From assembly GCA_905214825.1 (NCBI GenBank), contig CAJMNV010000040.1, forward strand, positions 1 to 14,434: a DNA stretch of 14,434 bases. The letters are read 5' to 3'. Of this stretch, positions 1-7,007 are shown piece after piece. This DNA comes from an uncultured bacterium (GTDB lineage Bacteria; Bacillota; Clostridia; Lachnospirales; Anaerotignaceae). The translations under genes and the position numbers were made by a program. How positions within the stretch are numbered: the stretch's first letter is position 1; each line of letters begins with the position of its first letter. The notes under the pieces were generated by a model. It had not been told where the DNA came from, did no database searches, and saw nothing but the letters and a program-made list of their open reading frames with translations.

Positions 1-10
1 GTGGGCAACT

Positions 11-1159
11 ATGGCGTTAGACTTTACACGACCTACTGTTGAACCGGTTCAAACACAAGCAGTTACAACAGCACCAACCCCAGAAGAAGACTATCAACAA
101 TATGATATTGTTGCAGATAGACAACAAATGCAAGAAGTTATGGTGAATTCTCCGGAAGTATATGAGATTGCAAGTGAAATTGAAGTATATAACTTGGAAA
201 CGATTGTGTCTTTTGGGGCAAATGCGGCAGAGGAAATTTCCAGATGCTCTGATGTTGTATTGAATAGCATCAATATGTCACAGTTAGACGAATCTAGTAC
301 GATGTTGAAAACTTTGGCAAAAATCATGGACAAATTTGATATTGAAGAAATCAAAGAAAACCCGAATTTTTTGAATAAGTTGTTTGGTAATTTGCGTAAA
401 CAGCTGGATAAAATATTGGCAAAATATCATACCATGGGCGAAGAAGTGGATAAGATTTATGTGCAGTTGAAGCAGTATGAAACAGAAATCAAACAATCTA
501 ATCGCAAATTGGAAGAAATGTTCCAAGCCAATGTTGGGTATTATCATGATTTGGTGAAATATATTCTTGCTGGTGAACAAGGTTGTAAAGAATTGGAAGC
601 TTATATTGCCCAAAGACAAACTGAAATGGAAACAACAGGTGATAACTCCATACAATTTGACATTGCATCACTCAATCAGGCTTTAATGTTGCTAGAACAA
701 CGCACACAGGATTTGCGTACAGCAGAAAGTGTAGCAATACAGTCTATTCCAATGATTAAAACAATGCAGTTTAGCAATATGAATTTGGTACGGAAAATCA
801 ATTCTGCATTTATTATTACGTTGCCTGTATTTAAACAAGCATTGACACAAGCCATTATGCTCAAACGCCAACGTATTCAAGCGGAAGCAATGTCTGCACT
901 AGATGCAAAAACAAATGAAATGTTGCTCAAAAATGCACAAAATACAGTCGAACAGTCCAAAATGACCGCACAGTTGGTTTCTGGTAGTTCCATTAAAATT
1001 GAAACATTGGAAAAAAGCTGGAAAACCATTGTGACAGGTATTGACGAAACAAAACAAATACAAGAAAATGCAAGACAAAAAAGGCTGGAAGACCAAAAAC
1101 GATTGGAAGCAATCAAAGCAGATTTTAACGCAAGATATCATATGCCGGATAAAAAATAA
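11..1159 (+). CDS. telA: TelA-family toxic anion resistance protein
   Basis: A 382-residue protein recognisable as TelA (toxic anion resistance family, YceH of Bacillus subtilis): a disordered Pro/Thr/Gln-rich N-terminus (about 1-35) followed by an almost wholly helical, heptad-rich body (about 60-370) with coiled-coil stretches and a Lys/Arg/Glu-rich tail ending in a PDKK motif. There is no signal peptide or membrane segment, so it should be cytosolic. TelA proteins accompany TerD genes and are linked to resistance to tellurite and to cell-envelope or chemical stress; the molecular role is not settled. Length is typical. The ATG is ten bases into the window, so its ribosome binding site is only partly visible. 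The stop is 27 bases before the first terD, indicating one operon. The family call is firm; the biochemical function is not visible. Confidence 0.93.
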   Translation: MALDFTRPTVEPVQTQAVTTAPTPEEDYQQYDIVADRQQMQEVMVNSPEVYEIASEIEVYNLETIVSFGANAAEEISRCSDVVLNSINMSQLDESSTMLKTLAKIMDKFDIEEIKENPNFLNKLFGNLRKQLDKILAKYHTMGEEVDKIYVQLKQYETEIKQSNRKLEEMFQANVGYYHDLVKYILAGEQGCKELEAYIAQRQTEMETTGDNSIQFDIASLNQALMLLEQRTQDLRTAESVAIQSIPMIKTMQFSNMNLVRKINSAFIITLPVFKQALTQAIMLKRQRIQAEAMSALDAKTNEMLLKNAQNTVEQSKMTAQLVSGSSIKIETLEKSWKTIVTGIDETKQIQENARQKRLEDQKRLEAIKADFNARYHMPDKK

Positions 1160-1173
1160 AGTATACAAGATAT

Positions 1174-1179
1174 GGGGGA
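1174..1179 (+). promoter_or_regulatory. Ribosome binding site fixing the terD1 start
   Basis: A GGGGGA run lies 7 bases before the ATG at 1187. An in-frame ATG at 1172 overlaps this run and would have no binding site of its own. The 1187 start gives an N-terminus (MAINLTKGQKVSL) that lines up with the other two TerD proteins, so 1187 is preferred. Confidence 0.7.
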
Positions 1180-1186
1180 ATGTGAT

Positions 1187-1768
1187 ATGGCTATCAATTT
1201 GACAAAGGGACAAAAAGTGAGTTTAACAAAAGATAATCCAAGTTTATCAAAAATTGTTGTGGGCCTGGGTTGGGATATCAATGCTTTTGATTCTGGTGTG
1301 GCATTTGACTTGGATGCAGCCGCATTTTTGGTTGCCCAAAATGGAAAATGCCCCACAGAAAAAGAATTTATTTTTTATGGTAATTTGGAACATCAAAGCG
1401 GTTCTGTAAAACATATGGGGGATAACAGAACTGGCGATGGTGATGGTGATGATGAACAAATTATTATTGAATTACAAAATGTACCTACAAATGTAGAAAG
1501 AATTGCTTTTACAGTAACAATTTATGAGGCAGAAAATCGTCAACAAAATTTTGGACAAATATCAAATGCATATATCCACATTCAGGATATGCAAACAGGA
1601 ACTGATTTGATACGTTATGATTTGGGTGAAGATTTTTCTATCGAAACAGCGATTGTTGCTGGTGAATTATATCGCTATAATGGCGAATGGAAATTCAATG
1701 CAATTGGTAGTGGTTTCCAAGGGGGACTTGCTGCGTTATGTGGACACTATGGTATTGAGGTAGAGTAA
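1187..1768 (+). CDS. terD: TerD-family calcium-binding stress protein (first paralogue)
   Basis: A 193-residue protein of normal TerD length. It starts with the family signature (INLTKGQKVSLTKD), then VGLGWD, an FDLDAAAF strand with Asp41/Asp43, and the acidic loop GDNRTGDGDGDDEQ (about 78-91). After these come TIYEAENRQQNFGQ, RYDLGEDFSIETA and the closing GEWKFNAIGSGFQGGL. In studied TerD proteins the conserved Asp residues bind calcium; all are present here. TerD proteins are cytosolic and confer tellurite and general stress tolerance, perhaps as metal-sensing scaffolds. It lies between telA and the second terD (16-base gap, strong AGGAGG). Sequence similarity to the second paralogue is high along the whole length, indicating tandem duplication. 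Confidence 0.95.
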   Translation: MAINLTKGQKVSLTKDNPSLSKIVVGLGWDINAFDSGVAFDLDAAAFLVAQNGKCPTEKEFIFYGNLEHQSGSVKHMGDNRTGDGDGDDEQIIIELQNVPTNVERIAFTVTIYEAENRQQNFGQISNAYIHIQDMQTGTDLIRYDLGEDFSIETAIVAGELYRYNGEWKFNAIGSGFQGGLAALCGHYGIEVE

Positions 1769-1784
1769 AAAGGAGGAATTGTAA

Positions 1785-2474
1785 ATGCCCATTAGTTTGA
1801 AAAAAGGAGAAAAGGTAAGTTTAACAAAGGATAATCCAGGTTTGACCAAAGTGGTTGTCGGTTTGGGTTGGGATATCAATCGATTTGACACAGGTGGTTC
1901 CTTTGACTTGGATACAGCCGCTTTTTTGGTTGGGGATAATGGTAGAACAACTTGTTCTGATGACTTTATATTTTATGGTAATTTGAAACACCCATCTGGT
2001 GCAGTAGAACATTGTGGCGATAACACCACAGGGGAAGGCGATGGTGATGATGAACAAATCAAAATCGATTTGAGCAAAATTCCTCAAAATATTTCTCGTA
2101 TTGCCTTTACCGTAACCATTTATGAAGCAGAAGAACGTCGTCAGAATTTTGGACAAGTGCAAAATGCATTTATTCGTATTTTTGATGAAACAAATGGTCA
2201 AGAAATTTTGAGATATGACTTGGGAGAAGATTTTTCTATTGAAACAGCGGCAGTATTTGCAGAATTGTATAAATACAACAATGAATGGAAATTCAATGCC
2301 ATTGGTAGTGGCTACCAAGGCGGTTTGGCTGCACTTTGTGAAAATTATGGTATAGATGATGAAAAAACCCAATATATATCATTTGTAATCAAAATCGTGA
2401 TAATAAACAAAAAGCGAAGAAAAAATAGGAGGATGGCAATATGTCTGTTCGTTTACAAAAGGGTCAAAAAGTAA
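1785..2474 (+). CDS. terD: TerD-family calcium-binding stress protein (second paralogue, C-terminal overrun)
   Basis: The first 193 residues are a complete TerD: KKGEKVSLTKDN start, FDLDTAAF with Asp41/Asp43, calcium loop GDNTTGEGDGDDEQ (78-91), RYDLGEDFSIETA and EWKFNAIGSGYQGGL. AGGAGG at 1771-1776 fixes the ATG at 1785. The fold should end near NYGIDDE, as in the first paralogue, but reading continues for another 36 residues rich in Ile, Lys and Arg, and overlaps the next gene by 34 bases. The tail has no TerD counterpart. A run of six A (2362-2367) lies exactly where the homology ends; reading on after one extra A gives a Lys-rich tail ending at TAG 2426-2428, inside the next gene's ribosome binding site, which looks more natural. 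The true C-terminus is therefore uncertain, while the TerD call is firm. Confidence 0.93.
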   Translation: MPISLKKGEKVSLTKDNPGLTKVVVGLGWDINRFDTGGSFDLDTAAFLVGDNGRTTCSDDFIFYGNLKHPSGAVEHCGDNTTGEGDGDDEQIKIDLSKIPQNISRIAFTVTIYEAEERRQNFGQVQNAFIRIFDETNGQEILRYDLGEDFSIETAAVFAELYKYNNEWKFNAIGSGYQGGLAALCENYGIDDEKTQYISFVIKIVIINKKRRKNRRMAICLFVYKRVKK

Positions 2475-3031
2475 GTCTTTCAAAAGATAATGACGGTTTG
2501 GATAAAGTGATTGTAGGTTTGGGCTGGGACGAGGCTTCCAAAGGTGGTTTATTTGGTGCATTTCGTGGACAAAGCAATATTGACTGTGATGCATCTGCAT
2601 TGGTGTTAAGCAATGGAAAATTGGTTGATAAAAACGATATTGTTTTTTTTGGCAATTTGAAACATCCTTCTGGCACTATACAACATATGGGAGATAACTT
2701 GACAGGTGCTGGTGCTGGCGATGATGAACAGATTATGATTAGCCTTGCACAAGTTCCGGAACAGTATGACCATATTGTTTTGGTGGTGAATATCTATCAA
2801 GCGGCAAAAAGAAAACAAAGTTTTGGTATGATTAAAAATGCGTTTATTCGCATTATAGATGGTCGTACGAATCAAGAAATGTGCAAATATGATTTGTCTG
2901 AAAGCTATGATGGTATGACTGCCATGATTTTTGGCGAAGTATATCGTCACAATGGCGAATGGAAATTCAATGCAATTGGACAAGCCACACAAGATGATGG
3001 ATTGCAAGAGCTTATCAAACGTTATATATAA
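2441..3031 (+). CDS. terD: TerD-family protein (third, divergent paralogue)
   Basis: A 196-residue TerD homologue starting MSVRLQKGQKVSLSKDN with a perfect AGGAGG at 2427-2432. It carries an insertion after VGLGWD (ASKGGLFGAFRGQSN) before the first metal-binding strand, which reads IDCDASAL rather than FDLDxAAF. The acidic loop is GDNLTGAGAGDDEQ: the GDN and GDDE ends are kept, but two acidic positions seen in the neighbouring paralogues are Ala. The rest (FGMIKNAFIRI, KYDLSESYDGMTAMIFGEVYRHNGEWKF in two blocks, NAIGQ) is normal. It is probably a functionally distinct TerD-type subunit with altered calcium affinity; that is inference. An inverted repeat follows 30 bases after its stop. Confidence 0.93.
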   Translation: MSVRLQKGQKVSLSKDNDGLDKVIVGLGWDEASKGGLFGAFRGQSNIDCDASALVLSNGKLVDKNDIVFFGNLKHPSGTIQHMGDNLTGAGAGDDEQIMISLAQVPEQYDHIVLVVNIYQAAKRKQSFGMIKNAFIRIIDGRTNQEMCKYDLSESYDGMTAMIFGEVYRHNGEWKFNAIGQATQDDGLQELIKRYI

Positions 3032-3061
3032 TTTTTAATAAAATATTTATGTTGATTTGAT

Positions 3062-3100
3062 GAAAAAGAGAAGAGAACTATCGGATTTCTTCTCTTTTTC
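3062..3100 (+). terminator. Inverted repeat, probable terminator or attenuator between terD3 and the ATPase gene
   Basis: A perfect 13-bp stem (gaaaaagagaaga at 3062-3074 pairing with tcttctctttttc at 3088-3100) encloses a 13-base loop. The right arm ends in TTTTTC, so a GAGAAGA/TCTTCTC core followed by a T run can act as an intrinsic terminator. It is AT-rich and the T run is part of the stem, so termination may be partial. The ATPase gene starts 20 bases later in the same direction, with no clear promoter between. Confidence 0.55.
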
Positions 3101-3120
3101 TGATATGTAGGGGGGAGAAT

Positions 3121-5772
3121 ATGCATTATGAAGGTTTATCAAGTAAAGAGGCGGTAGAATCAAGAGAGAAATATGGCAGTAATGTCATTCCGGATTCACA
3201 ACCAACTACGTTTTGGGCAGAATTTAAAGAAACATTCAAAGACCCTATGATTCGCATATTGTTGGCAATCGCTGTGCTGATGATTGTGATGTGTTTGTTT
3301 GGTTATGCAGATATATATGAGCCAGTAGGGACGATTGTTGCGGTTTTGATTGTGGCATTTGTTTCAGCAAAAACAGGTGTGGCAAGCGATACAAAATACA
3401 GAGAATTAAAAGATAGTACAAAAAAAGACCAATGTAAGGTATATCGAGATAATTTGATTACCATTATTGATGTAGATGATGTTGTTGTGGGTGACAAAGT
3501 ATTGTTGCAATCGGGCGATAAAATTCCGGCAGATGGTGTTTTGGTAGATGGTACAATAAAAGTGGATAATTCTGCTTTGAATGGAGAGGCAGAGGAGTGT
3601 CACAAAACAGCAGCTGATGATAAATTTCGGTTAGCTGATGAAATCACAGGTGATACATTTGTAGATGCACATTCTCTGTTTCGTGGTGCAGTTTTGTTCG
3701 ATGGTGAAGGGGTCATGGATGTACAAAAAGTTGGTCTTTCTACAATGATGGGCAAAATGGCAGAAGAGATGCAAGAAGAAGAACCAGACTCTCCATTGAA
3801 AGTAAAATTGGCAAAATTGGCAAATTTGATTTCAAAATTTGGTTATATTGGGGCGATTGTCATTGCAGTGATGTATTTTGGATACTTTGTTTTGTCGGCA
3901 GGCAGTATCGAAGCATATCTGGCAACTGGTGCAACAGAAATTATAAAAGATATTGTGGAAGCAGTATCTTTGGCGGTTGTCATTATTGTGTGTGCTGTGC
4001 CCGAAGGTCTGCCGCTTATGATTTCGCTTGTTTTGATGCAGAACACAAGCAAAATGTTAGACCATAATGTTTTGGTTAGAAAAGCAGAAGGGATTGAAAC
4101 AGCAGGTTCTTTAAATATACTGTTTAGTGATAAAACAGGCACAATCACAAAAGGTAGATTGGAGGTAGTTGCGTTTTTTACTGCAGATGGTATTTCTATT
4201 CCTTTGGAAGAATTGTCACAACATGGAAAAATAAAAGGATTGGTTGATTTAGCCATTGGTAAAAATACACAATCTATGTTTGATGCACAAGGTCGTGTTA
4301 TTGGTGGAAATGCAACAGACCAAGCATTGATAAAATTTATAGGGAAAGAAGTTTTTCAAAAACTGGAATCCAGTTGCGAAGTCACACATTCCCAAGGGTT
4401 TAATTCTGCGAACAAATTTAGCCAAGCATATTTGAAAGAATATGGCAAGACTTTTTATAAGGGGGCACCAGAAAAATTGCTGGGTGTATCTCAAAAATAT
4501 CTCAGCTTAAATGGTGATGAACATACCATTCAAACAGACGTGTTAAATGCAAAAATTGATGAATTGGCGAATAAATCCATGAGGGTTCTGGCTTTTGGGT
4601 ATTCTAATAATGATATGACAGAAAATCAAATCAATGCAGATACCACAATTATTGGTTTTGTGGGTATTCGTGATGATGTACGACCAGAAGCAAGAGAAGC
4701 CATTGCTGCTGTGCAACATGCAGGTATTCAAGTGGTTATGATTACAGGGGATAGACTGGAGACAGCAGTTGCCATTGCAAAAGATGCAAACTTGTTGCAA
4801 TCCAATGATGAAGTTGCTTTGACATCTACACAACTCAATGAGCTTTCAGATGAAGAAGTGAAAGAAATTATTCCTCGTATCAGAGTCATTGCCAGAGCAT
4901 TGCCAACAGATAAGTCCAGAATGGTTCGTCTTTGTCAAGAAATGAATTTGGTTGTTGGTATGACAGGTGATGGTGTCAATGACTCCCCTGCATTAAAACG
5001 TGCAGATGTTGGGTTTGCAATGGGTAGTGGTACAGAAGCGGCAAAAGAAGCAGGGAAAATCGTTATTTTGGACGATAACTTTAAGTCCATTAAAGATGCC
5101 ATTTGGTATGGTCGTACCATTTACCATAATATTTTGAAATTTTGTAAATTTCAGCTTGTCATCAATGTGGCAGCGGTTGTGGTAAGTGCATTTGCGCCAT
5201 TCTTTGGTCTGCATGAACCATTAAAAGTAACACATTTATTATTTGTAAACTTGGTTATGGACGGTTTGGGGGCTATTATGCTTGGGAATGAGCCGGCAAA
5301 AGAACGTTATATGACAGAAAAACCTCGCACAAGAGATGAAAGCATTATCAGCAAACCAATGATGATGCAGATTTTGACAATGGGTATTTGGTTGACAGTG
5401 CTTAGTTTTGTATTTTTAAAAGTACCGTTTTTTGAGCAATTTTTCGAAACAACTGAACAAAAATTTTCTGCATATTTTGTATTATTCATTTGGAGTGCAT
5501 TGTTTAATGGCTTTAATGTCAGGGATGAAGGATTTGGAATTTTTAAAGGTTTGGGTGAAAATACAGGCTTTATGAAAGTTTTTATCACCATTATTCTGGT
5601 ACAAGCGGTCATTGTCAATGCAGGTTTTATTCCGCTTTCTGTGTTTGATTGGATTGGTCATATGTTTAGTTGTGTGCCAATTCCTATTGTGGCTTGGGGC
5701 GTGGTTGCTATTTTGGCATTTACAATGATTCCGATAGATATGATTCGTAAAATGATTTGTCAAAATAGATAA
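3121..5772 (+). CDS. Calcium-transporting P-type ATPase, PMCA type
   Basis: An 883-residue P2-type ATPase with all domains in order. It has the N-terminal cation-ATPase domain (YEGLSSKEAVESR), M1-M2, an actuator domain with ALNGEAEE (the usual TGES reads NGEA, catalytic Glu kept), and M3-M4 with the PEGLPL ion site. The phosphorylation motif DKTGT follows with Asp337, then the nucleotide-site KGAPE (Lys447), TGD (542-544) and TGDGVND (615-621). M5 carries an Asn (LVINVAAV), and M6 (FVNLVMDGLGA) carries the Asn and Asp expected of the PMCA-type calcium site. About ten membrane helices are predicted, and there is no C-terminal regulatory tail. It should expel Ca2+ from the cytoplasm using ATP. 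A GGGGGG-containing binding site at 3109-3117 precedes the ATG. Its position after three TerD genes fits calcium-linked Ter signalling. Manganese or another divalent cation is an alternative substrate. Confidence 0.95.
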   Translation: MHYEGLSSKEAVESREKYGSNVIPDSQPTTFWAEFKETFKDPMIRILLAIAVLMIVMCLFGYADIYEPVGTIVAVLIVAFVSAKTGVASDTKYRELKDSTKKDQCKVYRDNLITIIDVDDVVVGDKVLLQSGDKIPADGVLVDGTIKVDNSALNGEAEECHKTAADDKFRLADEITGDTFVDAHSLFRGAVLFDGEGVMDVQKVGLSTMMGKMAEEMQEEEPDSPLKVKLAKLANLISKFGYIGAIVIAVMYFGYFVLSAGSIEAYLATGATEIIKDIVEAVSLAVVIIVCAVPEGLPLMISLVLMQNTSKMLDHNVLVRKAEGIETAGSLNILFSDKTGTITKGRLEVVAFFTADGISIPLEELSQHGKIKGLVDLAIGKNTQSMFDAQGRVIGGNATDQALIKFIGKEVFQKLESSCEVTHSQGFNSANKFSQAYLKEYGKTFYKGAPEKLLGVSQKYLSLNGDEHTIQTDVLNAKIDELANKSMRVLAFGYSNNDMTENQINADTTIIGFVGIRDDVRPEAREAIAAVQHAGIQVVMITGDRLETAVAIAKDANLLQSNDEVALTSTQLNELSDEEVKEIIPRIRVIARALPTDKSRMVRLCQEMNLVVGMTGDGVNDSPALKRADVGFAMGSGTEAAKEAGKIVILDDNFKSIKDAIWYGRTIYHNILKFCKFQLVINVAAVVVSAFAPFFGLHEPLKVTHLLFVNLVMDGLGAIMLGNEPAKERYMTEKPRTRDESIISKPMMMQILTMGIWLTVLSFVFLKVPFFEQFFETTEQKFSAYFVLFIWSALFNGFNVRDEGFGIFKGLGENTGFMKVFITIILVQAVIVNAGFIPLSVFDWIGHMFSCVPIPIVAWGVVAILAFTMIPIDMIRKMICQNR

Positions 5773-5781
5773 TGCAAGGGG

Positions 5782-5793
5782 GTTTCATGAAAC
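5782..5793. repeat. 12-bp perfect palindrome upstream of the PRTase gene
   Basis: GTTTCATGAAAC reads identically on both strands. It lies 10 bases after the ATPase stop and 56 bases before the PRTase start, and it overlaps the start codon of a possible 11-codon ORF. It could be a small operator or be due to chance; no second copy was noticed in the window. Confidence 0.35.
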
Positions 5794-5822
5794 ATTGTTT
5801 TTTGGAACCTTCTTTCTTGTAA
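5787..5822 (+). CDS. Possible 11-codon leader peptide ORF
   Basis: In the 77-base gap between the ATPase and PRTase genes, an AAGGGGG ribosome binding site (5776-5782) lies 4 bases before an ATG that opens an 11-residue ORF (MKHCFLEPSFL) closed by TAA. The PRTase gene has its own site (AGGAAG at 5834-5839). The small ORF may be a translated leader or may be fortuitous. No run of one regulatory amino acid and no terminator/antiterminator pair is visible, so a classical attenuator is not supported. Confidence 0.2.
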   Translation: MKHCFLEPSFL

Positions 5823-5849
5823 AACATAAAGTCAGGAAGTGAAAAATAG

Positions 5850-7007
5850 ATGGAAACAAACATAAAGTACACCACAGAAAATATATTACGGATTGCAAAA
5901 AGATTTCAAAATAAAAAACGATCATATCTTTTGGTCAATGCGTTACAAGCAAAACATATGCCATGTAGCCCATCAGCTTCTTTGGATATGATGAGAACTT
6001 TTGGAGAAATGTTAGCAAAGACATATCCAAATACAAAATTGATTATTTCGTTTGCAGAAACAGCAACGGCTATTGGTGCAGTGGTGGCTAGTTGTTTTGC
6101 ACCAGATTGTATGTATGTACATACAACAAGAGAGCAAGTTGATGCGGTGTCTGCATGGATTGATTTTTTAGAAGAACATAGCCATGCCACAGAGCAAAAG
6201 CTGTGTGCAGATAATTTACAATTTTGGTTGGAAAATACTGAAACAGTGATTTTTGTAGAAGATGAAATTTCAACAGGTAAAACATTGGTCAATATGATGA
6301 CACAGTTCATCACACAGTATCCCATACTCAAAGAGAAAAAATGTATTGCAGCATCTATATTCAATCGTGTATCTGCTGAAAATCAAAAATGCATGGAAAA
6401 AGTGGGTTTGGATTGTGCATATTTGTTGAAGCTTCCAGAAATAGATTACACAAAGGCAGTCAATGAGATACAAGTGACAGAAGCCAAACGAGTGATTGAT
6501 AAAAATGCAGATTTTCATAATCAGATGTTGGATTGCCAAGCGTTATATAATCCACGAAAAGGGGTTATGATACAGCATTATATAGAAAATTGCAGACAAA
6601 TGGCAGATACTGTGATTTCTGCTTTTATGCACAATATAAAGCCAAATAGCAGTATATTGGTTTTGGGCACAGAGGAATGTATGTTTCCTGCATTATTTTT
6701 GGGGGCAATGTTGGAAAGGCAAAATTGCGGATTTATTGTAAAATGTCATGCAACTACAAGAAGTCCTATTGGTATTTGTACAAATCAAGATTATCCCATT
6801 GTTTCTGGTTGTAAATTGAAAAGTTTTTATGCAGAAAATAGAGATACTTATATTTATAATGTTGCAGAATATGATGTGGTGATTGTGGTATCTGATACAG
6901 AACTACAAGATTTGGCAGCATTAAAAAATATCATGGGTGCATTTACAAAAAATGGATACCAGCAATTTTATTATGTAAAAGGAGGAAAAAATGTTTGGTA
7001 CATATAA
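5850..7007 (+). CDS. Ter-module phosphoribosyltransferase with C-terminal TRSP domain
   Basis: A 385-residue protein. The N-terminal half (about 20-220) is an orotate-PRTase-like domain (PRTase_2 type) with a PRPP-binding loop FVEDEISTGKT (residues about 135-145, acidic pair around Asp138/Glu139) and an early FAETATAIG segment. The C-terminal part (about 240-385) is the TRSP domain, with its namesake motif in HATTRSPIG (Thr303-Pro306). This pairing is known from Ter-linked biosynthetic operons, where it is predicted to attach or exchange a base on a phosphoribosyl group while making a nucleoside-like metabolite; the substrate is unknown. The protein is cytosolic. Its 3' end overlaps the next gene by 17 bases and contains that gene's GGAGG site, so the two are translationally coupled. 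Confidence 0.9.
   Translation: METNIKYTTENILRIAKRFQNKKRSYLLVNALQAKHMPCSPSASLDMMRTFGEMLAKTYPNTKLIISFAETATAIGAVVASCFAPDCMYVHTTREQVDAVSAWIDFLEEHSHATEQKLCADNLQFWLENTETVIFVEDEISTGKTLVNMMTQFITQYPILKEKKCIAASIFNRVSAENQKCMEKVGLDCAYLLKLPEIDYTKAVNEIQVTEAKRVIDKNADFHNQMLDCQALYNPRKGVMIQHYIENCRQMADTVISAFMHNIKPNSSILVLGTEECMFPALFLGAMLERQNCGFIVKCHATTRSPIGICTNQDYPIVSGCKLKSFYAENRDTYIYNVAEYDVVIVVSDTELQDLAALKNIMGAFTKNGYQQFYYVKGGKNVWYI

Noticed and set aside
1172..1186. Upstream ATG for the first TerD.
   Set aside because: It overlaps the G-rich ribosome binding site, and the extra five residues are not part of the family N-terminus.
2362..2368. Classical programmed -1 frameshift site A-AAA-AAC in terD2.
   Set aside because: The heptamer is present, but the zero-frame codons are GAA-AAA-ACC, so it is out of register for tandem slippage, and no downstream pseudoknot was seen.
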